A DNA stretch of 64,000 bases from Gammaproteobacteria bacterium (GCA_021773815.1 JAJFJS010000036.1:1-64000); one strand, 5' to 3'. Positions 43,548 through 56,309 are shown, counted from the stretch's first letter. Numbers and translations are program-made. Notes: a model not told the origin generated them from the letters alone.

Positions 43548-43930
43548 ACATTTCCCCCATTGTCTTGCGGTGGAGGTGAAGTGATTTCCGCCGGACCCGT
43601 CATTCGCATGATTGCTTGCAACGAGCTGTATTCTTATAGCATGTTTATCCGCATCGAAGGACAGGAAATGCTAGCGCATCGGAGCGGCTGAACCATATCA
43701 GCAGGGCTGGAAATGCTCGTTCATTACCCGGGCACGGGATTGATTCAGCATACATTTTCGATCGGCGCTGCTGTGACGATGCTCCGGATCGTTTTTCCGC
43801 ACAGAAACCCGCAATCGGAGGAGTAGAATTACAGGCAGACAGCGCATACCCCCCGTTGTCCGCACTGTTTTGACTTCGAAAACACGGCACCGGGCGCTCG
43901 GGACGCCGCGTTCGTCTCAGATTCGTTTTG
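43548..43930. other. non-coding gap
   Basis: 380 nt between MarC and the MscS gene. No terminator or gene identified. It is the likely promoter region of the MscS - MgtE-N - MgtE - DUF21 operon. Confidence 0.45.
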
Positions 43931-44569
43931 TCAGATTCTCGCCAGTACCGGGAACAATCCTTTTATACCGTTCGCGATAAACTCGATCGCTATAGCCGCA
44001 AGTATTAACCCCATAGTCCGCGTAATTATATTGATGCCGGTGGCGCTGATATGTCGCACTATCCAGGGCGACATTCGAAGCACACCCCAGATAAGCACGC
44101 TCAAGAGCATGATGACTGAAGACATAATAATATAGTGCGTGACTCCCACGGTTTTATGCGCCGCGACTATAACCGTACTAATAGCGCCGGGCCCCGCAAG
44201 TAGCGGCATTGCCAGCGGCACAATTGCGACAGATTCTTTCCTGATCGATTCGTCCGCTTCTTCACCGGTTTGTACGATGCTGCTGATTTTGGCATTCAGC
44301 ATCGAGATAGCCATCAGCAAAATCAAAATGCCACCACCGACCCTGAACGAGTCGATTGAAATACCGAAAATACGCAAGAGTTCTTCGCCAAAAAATAGCG
44401 ACGCCAAAAGAATAACCGTTACACCTATCGGCACAAGATTCATCGTTTTTCGACGTTCGGCCGTGCTTTCGGCTGCCGTCATACTAATGAATATCGGAAT
44501 AACACCGAATGGATTTACGATCGCAACAAGGCTGATAAAAATCTTGAAATATTCCGCGTAGCTGATCAT
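43931..44569 (-). CDS. MarC family integral membrane protein
   Basis: 212 aa with six helices. The pattern SLVAIVNPFGVIPIFISMT and VPLAMPLLAGPGAISTVIV is diagnostic of MarC/NAAT. Its role is unresolved; it was once thought to affect antibiotic resistance and is related to neutral amino-acid carriers. I chose the ATG at 44569, with AAAGGG 8 nt upstream, rather than a start 15 codons earlier. Confidence 0.92.
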   Translation of the reverse strand: MISYAEYFKIFISLVAIVNPFGVIPIFISMTAAESTAERRKTMNLVPIGVTVILLASLFFGEELLRIFGISIDSFRVGGGILILLMAISMLNAKISSIVQTGEEADESIRKESVAIVPLAMPLLAGPGAISTVIVAAHKTVGVTHYIIMSSVIMLLSVLIWGVLRMSPWIVRHISATGINIITRTMGLILAAIAIEFIANGIKGLFPVLARI

Positions 44570-44912
44570 TTTTATCCCTTTCACCCTGTGGCGAGGGCGT
44601 TGCCGTTCGGCCAAAGTGTCCTGTGAGATTTTGCAGTTTCCCGCCGACCATCAGGAAATCATCCACCATCAACTGACTGGTCAGCCTCGACGTCGGGAGC
44701 CATTGTTTGTTGCGTTCTCGGCAAAACCCTGATTGGCCAGGATCACCGGCCCATCTGATGCCGAGCTGACATCGCAACACCTGCGGATAGGTCCAGAAAC
44801 GGCACACTGCGCCGGGGTCGTCGCGCCAGTGTAAGGGAAATCCGTACTGACGGGGACTCCGCGCGGTCATACATTGATAGACTACCAGCCCGTAACGTGA
44901 CGTCTTTTTCGC
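44570..44912. other. non-coding gap
   Basis: 340 nt between the divergent MarC and symporter genes. Promoters must lie here. No motif recognised. Confidence 0.4.
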
Positions 44913-46334
44913 ATGGCCAAAACCAGTATCAAGACTATCGATGTCCTGCACCCTCGATCGCTGAGACATCTGAGCCGGCATATCCATGGGCTTGTCGAGG
45001 GGCGGCTTTGGCTAAAGGTCCTGATCGGTATGGCACTCGGACTCGGGGTTGGTGCCGCAATCGGGCCGTCCACAGGCTGGGTTCCGCCCCGCATCGGGGC
45101 TGTAATCGGCGACTGGCTGGCACTTCCCGGCCAGCTGTTTCTCACGACGATCCAGATGATAGTCATTCCGCTGATTTTCGCCTCGATCATCCGGGGACTG
45201 GCGGCCGGCGAGAACGTGGCCCAACTCAAACAGCTTGGTCTGGCGACGGTAGCTTATTTCCTGGTGACGACCGCCGTCGCGGCAGGAATCGGCCTCTGGA
45301 TCGCGGATCTTCTCGAACCGGGAAAGGCCCTCAGCGCCACGATGCAAGCTGCAGCTCGCGAAGTTCTCGTCGTCGACAGTACGCCTGTCGCACCGCCCGA
45401 GTGGCGAGAGCTACCGCAGCAACTCATTGGGCTGCTCCCCGGAAATCCGTTGAGTTCCATGGTGCAGGGCGAGATGCTCCAGGTGGTGATTTTCTCAGCC
45501 GTTGTCGGCGTAGCATTGATCGCCATGCCGCCCGAAACGGCGAAGCCCATGCTGGACTTGCTCGGATCTCTGCAGGAAGTCTGCATGACGGTCGTGCGCT
45601 GGGCCATGCTACTGGCTCCGATTGCCGTGTTTGGTCTGATGGCACGCCTGACCAGCCAGATCGGGTTCGACGCGTTACTGGGAATGGGCTACTACGTGCT
45701 TACCGTGCTTATCGGCCTTCTTCTGCTGTTCCTTTTATATCTGCTGATTGTGTTCTCTGTCGCGGGGGAACGACCCATCCACTTTATTCGGTCAATCCGT
45801 GAGCTGTTGTTGCTGGCGTTTTCCACTTCCAGTTCGGCAGCAGTCATGCCGCTGTCCATTCGAACGGCCGAGGAGAAACTGAACGTCAGGCCGTCGATAT
45901 CCCAGTTCGTGATCCCTCTTGGCGCCACCATAAACATGAATGGTACGGCCCTCTATCAGGGGGCGGCGACGGTATTTCTCGCCCAGGTTTACGGCATCGA
46001 CATCAGCATGGGCGGAATGGTTCTCGTGGTTGCGATGGCGGTCGGCGCGTCTATCGGTTCTCCCGCTACACCCGGTGTCGGCATTGTCATTCTGTCGATG
46101 GTTCTCTCGACCATCGGTATTCCCCCGGCGGGGGTCGCCCTGATAATGGGTGTTGATCGAATACTGGATATGAGCCGAACAGCCATCAACGTCAGCGGTG
46201 ATATCGTTGCCTGCAAATTGATGGATAAATGGGTCGGGAGCAGCATGACGACACAGCAGGAATTCGCCGGGCAGAAAGCACGGGAGCACATGCGCCGGAC
46301 GACGGGTGAAGATGTCGTGCATGAATCGGCCTGA
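44913..46334 (+). CDS. dicarboxylate/amino acid:cation symporter (DAACS)
   Basis: 473 aa. The DAACS fold is clear: TTIQMIVIPLIFASIIRGL in the first half, the serine-rich hairpin LLAFSTSSSAAVMPLSIRTA, FVIPLGATINMNGTALYQGA, and the second hairpin ASIGSPATPGVGIVILSMVL with VDRILDMSRTAINVSGD for Na+ binding. It imports glutamate, aspartate or C4-dicarboxylates with Na+ or H+. Confidence 0.94.
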   Translation: MAKTSIKTIDVLHPRSLRHLSRHIHGLVEGRLWLKVLIGMALGLGVGAAIGPSTGWVPPRIGAVIGDWLALPGQLFLTTIQMIVIPLIFASIIRGLAAGENVAQLKQLGLATVAYFLVTTAVAAGIGLWIADLLEPGKALSATMQAAAREVLVVDSTPVAPPEWRELPQQLIGLLPGNPLSSMVQGEMLQVVIFSAVVGVALIAMPPETAKPMLDLLGSLQEVCMTVVRWAMLLAPIAVFGLMARLTSQIGFDALLGMGYYVLTVLIGLLLLFLLYLLIVFSVAGERPIHFIRSIRELLLLAFSTSSSAAVMPLSIRTAEEKLNVRPSISQFVIPLGATINMNGTALYQGAATVFLAQVYGIDISMGGMVLVVAMAVGASIGSPATPGVGIVILSMVLSTIGIPPAGVALIMGVDRILDMSRTAINVSGDIVACKLMDKWVGSSMTTQQEFAGQKAREHMRRTTGEDVVHESA

Positions 46335-46701
46335 GAGAAAGCCTCACATGCAGATTACTCGTTGACCGCAGGTCTGACACTCCGCCGGATGTGCTCGTCC
46401 GTACCGAGCAATCATTGATTCGACAAAGCTAAGAACCACTCAACGGTGATGGCTTCGGGCCTGGCTTGCGCGCCGGAGATCGGCCCCACGCCCTGACGCG
46501 GCGCACCTCCGACCGGGACATAAACGGGCGCCTTGCCCTGCGCCCGATGGGAGGCATCGCCACCCTGATCATGGGCGTGTCGACTCTGGATCCCGGGCCG
46601 GAGCATCATGCCGACAGGCGCCGCCGCCCGATAAGGCAATCATCCGATGCGGCTCTATCCGCTTTCTGTCATCGGCTACCGGACCAGAAAATACACGCAG
46701 G
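46335..46701. other. non-coding gap between convergent genes
   Basis: 370 nt between the symporter and katG stop codons. No clear terminator hairpin with T-run and no gene found. Confidence 0.4.
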
Positions 46702-49422
<2,721 letters not shown>

Positions 49423-50385
49423 CTAGAGGTTGTACGCCGTGTAAGCGAGCATGACGAGGAAACTGATTAGCATCATCATCCCGTAACCGACTACGAGCAG
49501 CACGTACTTGCCGCCGGTCGCAACAATTTCCTGACCGTATACGCAGCGCATCGCGACGAAGAGATAGACCGGCAAATAGACCCCGTAGGCCATTGAAGTA
49601 ACGAAGTCCACCGGTTCGTTCAGTGCCGGCACCAGGCTAACCGTCGCACTCAGCAGAGTGACGGCCAACGCTAGCAAGAAAAAGAATGCGTGAAAATGCA
49701 ACAAGAACAACAGATGTTCGACGTACTTTCTCCCGGTCCGAAAATAGATAACCTTCATCACGAACGCCATCAGCGGGATGAACAAGAGCATCATCATCGG
49801 CACGTTATCCGCCAACGCACGCTGAAATGAATCCCCGCTGTCGGCTACGACTGCATTGCACGAGTCCAGCAGCCGCTGTCGGCGATCCGGCGTATCCAGA
49901 AACGCGGGCAGATTGATGGCCAGGTCGCTACACGCCCCGCTTTCCGGAGCGACGCTGTCAGTACCGATCACGAACGGCAGAGCAATGCTCGCGTCTGGAT
50001 TTTGCTGCAAATCCTCCGCGAGTCGACCCGCAACCTGCTTTTCTCCCCCGTCAACAACCATCACGGCGCCCCGCCCGACCAGCGAGGCCACGACGAAGAA
50101 GGCGAGGCTCAGTACGACGTACATTCGAAACGGCGGGACGTAACGCGCGCGCCGGCCTTCCAGGTAGTCGATCGTCAGCTGACCCGGCCTGATCAGCAGC
50201 GGCAGCATGCTTCGCCACAGACGCGAATCGAAGCTCCAGAGATCGCCGAGAAGATCAGAAATGAGCTCGGACATGCTCGCGACACGAACATCGGCTCCCT
50301 GACCGCAGTTGGCGCAGTAACGGCCATTCAGCGCCGCACCGCAATTCTTGCATGGCCGGCCGTTTACCATCGCGTGCTTCAACAA
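49423..50385 (-). CDS. DUF3667 membrane protein with N-terminal zinc ribbon
   Basis: About 320 aa. The N-terminus carries a zinc ribbon (CKNCGAALNGRYCANCGQ). The family motif LLIRPGQLTIDYLEGRRARY and VPPFRMYVVLS follows, then about five membrane helices in the C-terminal half. Function unknown. The frame begins at TTG codons (50385/50382) preceded by GAGGA; ATG 50370 is an alternative start. Confidence 0.82.
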   Translation of the reverse strand: MLKHAMVNGRPCKNCGAALNGRYCANCGQGADVRVASMSELISDLLGDLWSFDSRLWRSMLPLLIRPGQLTIDYLEGRRARYVPPFRMYVVLSLAFFVVASLVGRGAVMVVDGGEKQVAGRLAEDLQQNPDASIALPFVIGTDSVAPESGACSDLAINLPAFLDTPDRRQRLLDSCNAVVADSGDSFQRALADNVPMMMLLFIPLMAFVMKVIYFRTGRKYVEHLLFLLHFHAFFFLLALAVTLLSATVSLVPALNEPVDFVTSMAYGVYLPVYLFVAMRCVYGQEIVATGGKYVLLVVGYGMMMLISFLVMLAYTAYNL

Positions 50386-50472
50386 CAGGATCCTCTAATG
50401 TGTTGAAGGTAATAATCCAACGCTACTCGATTTTCTCCCTCTCGTCGGTCGCAGTTTGCCGCAAGTCTGCAC

Positions 50473-51405
50473 CTAACCCCAGAGATGCCGGTCTTTCTCG
50501 ATCACCTGGGACGGATTACCCACGATCAGCGGATCAGGACCGCGCACGACGCGCCCGTCCTTGCCGGGGTAGTCGAGCCGGCTCAGGAAGTATTGCAGAC
50601 AATTCAAACGCGCACGGCGCTTGTCGTCGGACTTGATCACGGTCCACGGTGCGTCGGCCGTATCCGTATAGAAGAACATTGCTTCCTTGGCCTGCGTGTA
50701 CTCGAGCCACTTGCTGCGCGACTGTTCGTCAATCGAGCTGAGTTTCCATTGCTTCAGCGGATCCTTTTTGCGGGACCTAAACCGGCGCTGCTGCTCTTCC
50801 TCGGTCACCGAGAACCAGAATTTGAACAGGCGTATGCCGGAACGCACCAGCATCCTTTCGAGATCCGGCACCTGGCGCATGAACTCGAGGTACTCCAGCG
50901 AACCGCAGAACCCCATGACGCGCTCGACGCCCGCGCGGTTGTACCAGGAGCGGTCGAAAAACACCATTTCACCGGCCGTCGGCAGATGCTTGATGTAACG
51001 CTGGAAATACCACTGTCCACGCTCCACCTCGGATGGTATTTCCAGCGCCACGGTCCGCGCGGCACGCGGATTCAGGTGCTCCATGAATCGCTTGATCGTG
51101 CCGCCCTTACCCGCGGCATCGCGTCCCTCAAACAATACGACAATTCGCTGCCCCGTCTGTTTGACCCAGCTCTGCACCTTGAGCAATTCGACCTGCAATT
51201 CCTCCTTGTGCGCTTCGTAAATGGAGTTCTTGATCTTGGTCTTGTATGGATATTTGCCTTCTCGAAACAGGTCGCGTATTTCCTCCGGGCTGCGCCGTAA
51301 CTCGGCGTAGAGGTGTGCGGCATTGTCCGTCGCATCTTTGGTGGAATCAGCCTTGTCGGACATATCTTTCCGGAGCGAAATGGGTTTGTTTGGATCGGCG
51401 GACAC
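50473..51405 (-). CDS. ppk2: polyphosphate kinase 2
   Basis: 310 aa. PPK2 core: Walker A GRDAAGKGGTIKRFMEHLNP, lid region VERGQWYFQRYIKHLP, Walker B VFFDRSWYNRAGVERVMGFC and the lid arginines in EEEQQRRFRSRKKDPLKQWK. It moves phosphate between polyphosphate and nucleotides. The length fits class I PPK2 (NDP phosphorylation); the class is not proven. The GTG start has AGGGAG five nt upstream. Together with two phosphate transporters at the left end it hints at polyphosphate use. Confidence 0.93.
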   Translation of the reverse strand: MSADPNKPISLRKDMSDKADSTKDATDNAAHLYAELRRSPEEIRDLFREGKYPYKTKIKNSIYEAHKEELQVELLKVQSWVKQTGQRIVVLFEGRDAAGKGGTIKRFMEHLNPRAARTVALEIPSEVERGQWYFQRYIKHLPTAGEMVFFDRSWYNRAGVERVMGFCGSLEYLEFMRQVPDLERMLVRSGIRLFKFWFSVTEEEQQRRFRSRKKDPLKQWKLSSIDEQSRSKWLEYTQAKEAMFFYTDTADAPWTVIKSDDKRRARLNCLQYFLSRLDYPGKDGRVVRGPDPLIVGNPSQVIEKDRHLWG

Positions 51406-51600
51406 GGTGACTCCCTGCGTTTATTCGTGTGCTGAATATACAGGGTGACATAGTTAGCCTCTGAAAAAATATTCGTAATATCCGACAGTTAAGACTGTCT
51501 ATTTTGTGAACGCCGGCACGGTGTCGCTGCGTGGGCGAATCGCCGCGCGGCGGGCGCCGTGACCGTGCCAGAGACGCTGCAGCAGGACTGCGGCCATCCG

Positions 51601-51834
51601 TCAGCCGATGCGCGCCACGGACTGCAGTTTGTTGTGCTCGTCGATGACGATCTCGAAGACGCCGTGGATGCCGTTATGCAGCACAAACGGTCGCAGCGCA
51701 CCGGCCGGAAACTGTACACGCAACCCGCTACGCGCCTGCGCCACGACCGTTGTCGCCGACCCGCTGTAGAGCCGGACAAACTCATCGGCATCGATATGCA
51801 GATCGACCACCAGTCTGTATGTTGCCTGCGTCAC
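51601..51834 (-). CDS. DUF2835 family protein
   Basis: 77 aa. It matches the gammaproteobacterial DUF2835 pattern almost end to end: YRLVVDLHIDADEFVRLYSG, VVAQARSGLRVQFPAGALRP and FVLHNGIHGVFEIVIDEHNK. Function unknown; probably a small cytosolic beta-rich protein. I chose the GTG at 51834 because the family begins there; the frame extends 26 codons upstream without conservation. It is divergent from ald. Confidence 0.85.
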   Translation of the reverse strand: MTQATYRLVVDLHIDADEFVRLYSGSATTVVAQARSGLRVQFPAGALRPFVLHNGIHGVFEIVIDEHNKLQSVARIG

Positions 51835-51926
51835 TAACCTGATCCATAACCACCGCCGCGTGCGTCCGATTGCATAGAATAACCGCACCGGCCGACGGCG
51901 GATATGCTCCACCCCCAGGTACCGAT

Positions 51927-53021
51927 ATGAAGATTGGCGTCCCGAAAGAAATCAAGGTGCACGAATATCGCGTCGGCCTGGTCGCCGACGACGTACGCAC
52001 GCTCGTCGCCGCCGGGCATGAGGTCTTCGTCGAGACCGGGGCCGGGGCCGGGATCGGCCTGACGGACGCCGACTACCGGAATGCCGGTGCAACCATCGCC
52101 GATTCGCCCGCCGAGATTTTCGAACCGGCGGAACTGATCATCAAGGTCAAGGAACCGCAGCCGTCAGAGGTCACCCGATTACGGCGCGGCCAGATACTGT
52201 TCACTTATCTGCACCTGGCGGCCGACCCGGCGCTGACCGATGCACTATGTGCGAGCGGCGCCACGTCCATTGCTTACGAAACGGTCACGGCCGATGACGG
52301 CTCGCTGCCGTTGTTGCAGCCGATGAGCGCCGTCGCGGGCCGGATGTCGATCCAGGTCGGTGCGCACTGCCTGCAAAAATCCAGTGGCGGTTCCGGCATT
52401 CTGCTCGGCGGCGTGTCCGGCGTCTCGCCCGCACGCGTGGTCGTCATCGGTGGCGGCGTTGCCGGCAGTCACGCGCTGCAAATGGCCCTGGGGCTGCAGG
52501 CCGATGTCACGATCCTCGACCGATCACCCGAACGACTCGCCGTGCTGATTGCGCAATTCGGCGAACGACTGCATACGATCGTGTCCACGCCGGAGTCGAT
52601 CGGACCACTCGTCACCGGCGCCGACCTCGTCGTCGGCGCCGTGCTGATACCCGGCGATGCGGCTCCCAAACTCATCACACGCCGGATGGTTCGCGACATG
52701 CGTCCCGGCAGCGTCATCGTCGACATATCGATCGATCAGGGCGGCTGCGCCGAAACGAGCCGACCGACGACCCACGCCGAACCGACCTATATCGTCGATG
52801 ACATCGTGCACTACTGCGTGACAAATATTCCGGGCGCCGTACCGCGTACCTCAACGCTGGCATTGACCCATGCAACGCTGCCCTTTATCCGCGCACTGGC
52901 CGATCAGGGACTCGACCGGGCCATCGCGACGGACCCGCACCTGGCCAATGGCATCAACGTGCACGACGGCACGATACGACATCCGGCCGTGCGCCACGCG
53001 CGGGCCGCCGCCACGGCCTGA
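51927..53021 (+). CDS. ald: alanine dehydrogenase
   Basis: 364 aa. Converts L-alanine and NAD+ to pyruvate, ammonia and NADH. Sequence landmarks: MKIGVPKEIKVHEYRVGLVA (substrate Arg), IIKVKEPQPSEV (catalytic Lys), FTYLHLAADPAL (His), the dinucleotide loop VVVIGGGVAGSHALQMALGL and DISIDQGGCAETSRPTTH (Asp). The frame runs 19 codons further upstream, but the family starts at MKIGVPKE. It is convergent to the dioxygenase gene. Confidence 0.95.
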   Translation: MKIGVPKEIKVHEYRVGLVADDVRTLVAAGHEVFVETGAGAGIGLTDADYRNAGATIADSPAEIFEPAELIIKVKEPQPSEVTRLRRGQILFTYLHLAADPALTDALCASGATSIAYETVTADDGSLPLLQPMSAVAGRMSIQVGAHCLQKSSGGSGILLGGVSGVSPARVVVIGGGVAGSHALQMALGLQADVTILDRSPERLAVLIAQFGERLHTIVSTPESIGPLVTGADLVVGAVLIPGDAAPKLITRRMVRDMRPGSVIVDISIDQGGCAETSRPTTHAEPTYIVDDIVHYCVTNIPGAVPRTSTLALTHATLPFIRALADQGLDRAIATDPHLANGINVHDGTIRHPAVRHARAAATA

Positions 53022-53373
53022 CGCAGCAGCGCTCAACGAGCGAATCGGAACGGTGGAGCATCGTCACGGATCACAATGCGCTGATCGGGGCAGATGCCGG
53101 ACGCCGAGGTCGGAAATTTTGCAACAGAACCAAAGTGGCCGCGCCCGACAAACGCCGCGCCGCAGAAAATAACTTCAGAAACTTAAGAAACTGTACACCG
53201 GCACCAGCATTCCCCACCGGCACCAGCATTCCCGCGCGGATCGCGATGCGCTGATCGAGGCAGATACCGGATACCGCGGTCGGAAATTTTGCAACAGAAC
53301 CAAAGTGGCCGCGCCCGACAAACGCCGCGCCGCAGAAAATAACTTCAGAAACTTAAGAAACTGTACACCGGCA
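53022..53373. repeat. tandem duplication, 170-bp period
   Basis: The stretch from 53109 to about 53204 is repeated without change at 53279 to about 53374, a 170-bp period. Upstream of each copy a degenerate block (TGCGCTGAT...GGCAGATNCCGG) resembles the last codons of the dioxygenase gene (TGCGCTGGTTGAGGCGG at 53406), so unit ends may be decayed copies of that gene's 3' end. A short direct repeat CACCGGCACCAGCATTCCC lies between the units. Confidence 0.75.
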
Positions 53374-54249
53374 CTAAAACGGACGGGCGTCATCGCTGAT
53401 GGCGATGCGCTGGTTGAGGCGGTAATCCGGCTGGAAGTCGGCCAGCACCTGGTGCTGCACCGAGCGATTGTCCCAGACCGCCACCGTGTGGTCCTGCCAG
53501 TGCAAGCGGCACTGAAAGATCGGTTGCTTCAGGTGCGCAATCAGGAACGCGAGAATCGTATCGCTCTCGGCCGGTTCGAGGCCGATGATGCGGGTTGTGA
53601 CCATCTCGTTGACATAGATACACTGCCGTCCGCTGACCGGGTGCGTGCGAAATACCGGATGCTGTACCGGCGGGTAATGCTTGTGAATCCGCACCTTCAT
53701 TTCCGGATCCTCAACGCCCGGCGCAATATTGCCGAACTTCGCGGACAGATTGTGTTCAGCCTGCAGCGGCCCGAGCATGTCCTTCATCGGTTGCGACAGC
53801 GCCGCATACGCCGCCTCACAGTTGACCCACAGCGTGTCCCCGCCCGCTCGCGGCATCTTCACGCCGTGCAGGATGGAACAGCGCGACGGAATCTCGACGA
53901 AGGTATCGTCGGCATGCATGTTTACGTCGCCGGTCACCTGCGACTGTTGCGTGTATTCCTGCTTCTTGATCTCCGGCTGTTCTTCGAGTCGCGGAATCGT
54001 GCCGCCCATCTGCACCTCGCCGAAGATTTTCGCAAAGCGCACGTGTTGCTCGGGCGTCAGCGGCTGGTCGCGAAAGAACAACACCATGTAATGCACGAGC
54101 GCCGCGCGCATCTCATCGGCGGCCGCATCGTCGAGGGGCCGGGTAATATCGATATCGCCGATCACCGCGCCGAGCGCGCCGCTGACCGGTTCGGCCGTGA
54201 AGTGTTCGAACTCGGGATCCTGACGTCGGGCGAAGTATTCATAGGGCAT
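53374..54249 (-). CDS. TauD/TfdA-family Fe(II)/2-oxoglutarate dioxygenase
   Basis: 291 aa. The facial triad is visible: His and Asp in NMHADDTFVEIP and the distal His in WDNRSVQHQVL, with the 2-oxoglutarate Arg in DYRLNQRIAI. Other family blocks: VHYMVLFFRDQPLTPEQHVR and THPVSGRQCIYVNEM. Members hydroxylate taurine, herbicides or small acids; this substrate is unknown. The ATG at 54249 has GGAGA about 10 nt upstream. Its 3' end borders a tandem duplication. Confidence 0.92.
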   Translation of the reverse strand: MPYEYFARRQDPEFEHFTAEPVSGALGAVIGDIDITRPLDDAAADEMRAALVHYMVLFFRDQPLTPEQHVRFAKIFGEVQMGGTIPRLEEQPEIKKQEYTQQSQVTGDVNMHADDTFVEIPSRCSILHGVKMPRAGGDTLWVNCEAAYAALSQPMKDMLGPLQAEHNLSAKFGNIAPGVEDPEMKVRIHKHYPPVQHPVFRTHPVSGRQCIYVNEMVTTRIIGLEPAESDTILAFLIAHLKQPIFQCRLHWQDHTVAVWDNRSVQHQVLADFQPDYRLNQRIAISDDARPF

Positions 54250-54511
54250 GAGGGGGAATCTCCGGCAACTGTGTGGCATGCACCCGGCGAAGGACCGCCG
54301 GACCCACAGCATAACGCCACGTTGCCGATTAATTCAACTGCTTTAACCGCTCTTCATGCGTTGCAGCAAATGGTCACAATAATTGGCCGGCCACTACTGT
54401 TTCCCGGGCTGTCGGGCCGCCCCGGCAACCGAACACGCCGTGCGGGACCCCGCCGATCTGTCGATCCGCCGGTAGCTTTTCAGCCCGAACAGGGTTAGAT
54501 TCGGCGGCATC

Positions 54512-54928
54512 ATGAAGACGGGCACACGAAATAATAGACGCGCGCGCGGCATTCGGCTGCTCGCCATCTTCGTGCTCGCTTGGGCCCATCTTGTCATCCA
54601 GCCCTGCCTGGCCGGCGCGCCGATGGATATGGCAATGGGCATGGGTACGGTGATGGACATGTCCAATACCCATTGCGGTCATTGCGACCCCGTCGACGAT
54701 GCCGACTGCTGGTCGACCGGCGACGGCGCATGCACCACGGACATCGACCTGGCTGCCGACAGCCGCGCCGGATGGCCGGATGATCACGGGCCGTTGTTGC
54801 TGGTAATCGATACCGCACCAACCGCCGCCGCGACCGACGGCCGGCAACAGGCCGGACCACCGCTCGATGCTCATCCGCCGCGTGCGGGCCCGCCGCTTTT
54901 TCTACGGAACTGTGCATTCCTGATCTGA
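54512..54928 (+). CDS. exported Met/His/Cys-rich small protein of the cus operon
   Basis: 138 aa. The N-terminal signal (GIRLLAIFVLAWAHLVIQPC) is followed by a Met-rich stretch (MDMAMGMGTVMDMSNTHCGH) and a CGHC motif, then DADC...GAC; the C-terminus is Pro/Gly-rich. The Met/His/Cys content fits a periplasmic copper or silver binder, and the gene sits 49 nt upstream of cusC on the same strand. No named family recognised. Confidence 0.6.
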   Translation: MKTGTRNNRRARGIRLLAIFVLAWAHLVIQPCLAGAPMDMAMGMGTVMDMSNTHCGHCDPVDDADCWSTGDGACTTDIDLAADSRAGWPDDHGPLLLVIDTAPTAAATDGRQQAGPPLDAHPPRAGPPLFLRNCAFLI

Positions 54929-54977
54929 TCCGCGCCTCGAACTGAAACCGCTTTTGTTTCTTTCGGGGAGATGGGTC

Positions 54978-56309
54978 ATGCCTGTTCACAAGGGGATTAC
55001 ACCCCACACACATCGAGATTGGTTATGCCGTGCCGGTACGTCTTATCGACGAGCCGCGGCACGCGCGTTTTTGTTCATGCTGATTGCGGGGCTGGTCGCC
55101 GGCGAGTGCGGCGCGGCCGCACCACTGGCACTTGGCGAGGCGATCGACATCGCCCTGGCCGCGGAACCCGGCACCGAGGAACTCGCAGCGCGCGCGGCAT
55201 CGCTGAATGAACAGTCTGTCGCCGCAGGAGCCCTGCCCGACCCGACGCTGCGGGTCGGCCTGCTGAACTACCCGCTCGAATCGGGCGGGTTTTCGACCGA
55301 AGGCATGACCCAGCTGCAACTCGGGCTGCGCCAGGCGTTTCCGCCCGGCAACAGCCGCGCGCTGGCATCCGAGCGGGTCGATCAGCGCGCCTCGGAAATG
55401 ACATCCAACGGCATGACGCGCCGGCGCGCCGTGCGCGAGGCCGTGAGCGTTGCCTGGCTCGATGCCTGGTATGCCGAATCGGCGTTACAGGTCATTGACG
55501 CGAGTCGCCGCTACTTCACGGACCTCGTGTCGATCACGCGATCGATGTATGCCGTCGGTCGCGGCAGCCAGGCGGATATTCTGCGGGCGGAAATCGAACT
55601 GCACCGACTCGACGACCGGCGCATCGCCAGCGAGCGGGATGTCGAAAATTATCGTGCCGCGCTCGGCGAATGGCTCGGTGCCACACACGCGCAACGACCG
55701 CTGGATGCCTTTCCGAATGAAGCGCCGCTGCCGCCGAAGACGCAGTTCATCGATCGATTGACTGCGCATCCGCTGCTGACGGCGGCCGATGCACGCATCG
55801 CCGCCGAAGATACCGGCATCCGGCTCGCCGAAACGCAATACAAGCCGGGCTGGGCCATCGACGTCGCCTACGGCTACCGTGACGGGCGGCTGCCCAGCGG
55901 CGAGCCCCGGTCCGATTTCGCGAGCGTGATGCTGAATTTCCAGCTGCCGGTCTTCCGCAGGAATCGTCAGGATCGCGTCGTCGCCGCCGCCCGCCAGGAA
56001 AAACGCGCCGCGATCTCGTCGCGCACGGCACTGTATCGCTCGATGCTGACGGAGCTGGAAGAACAGTACGCCCGCTGGGAGGCCGCCGACCGCCGGCTGA
56101 CCCTGTCGGCCCGCTTCATCCTGCCGCAGAGCGAGGCGCAGTCCCGCGCCACGCAGGCCGATTATCAAAACGCGCGCGACGGTGCATTCACCGATGTCAT
56201 GCGCGGTTACATCATGGAACTCGAGGCAAAACTGGATCACGAACGCTTGCGAATCGAGCGCGCCAGGGCGCGCGCGCGCCTCGTGAATCTCGGAGGACTG
56301 GACTCATGA
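54978..56309 (+). CDS. cusC: TolC-family outer membrane channel (CusC/CzcC type)
   Basis: 443 aa outer membrane factor. A signal region (ARAFLFMLIAGLVAGECGAA) is followed by two OEP repeats with long helices (LALGEAIDIALAAEPGTEEL; QLQLGLRQAFPPGNSRALAS). The ATG at 54978 has GGGGAG before it. Its stop overlaps the adaptor start (ATGA at 56306). The symbol is by operon context. Confidence 0.9.
   Translation: MPVHKGITPHTHRDWLCRAGTSYRRAAARAFLFMLIAGLVAGECGAAAPLALGEAIDIALAAEPGTEELAARAASLNEQSVAAGALPDPTLRVGLLNYPLESGGFSTEGMTQLQLGLRQAFPPGNSRALASERVDQRASEMTSNGMTRRRAVREAVSVAWLDAWYAESALQVIDASRRYFTDLVSITRSMYAVGRGSQADILRAEIELHRLDDRRIASERDVENYRAALGEWLGATHAQRPLDAFPNEAPLPPKTQFIDRLTAHPLLTAADARIAAEDTGIRLAETQYKPGWAIDVAYGYRDGRLPSGEPRSDFASVMLNFQLPVFRRNRQDRVVAAARQEKRAAISSRTALYRSMLTELEEQYARWEAADRRLTLSARFILPQSEAQSRATQADYQNARDGAFTDVMRGYIMELEAKLDHERLRIERARARARLVNLGGLDS

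Noticed and set aside
53175-53393. 72-aa ORF across the tandem repeat
   Set aside because: It is produced by the repeat units and duplicated sequence, not by a conserved protein.
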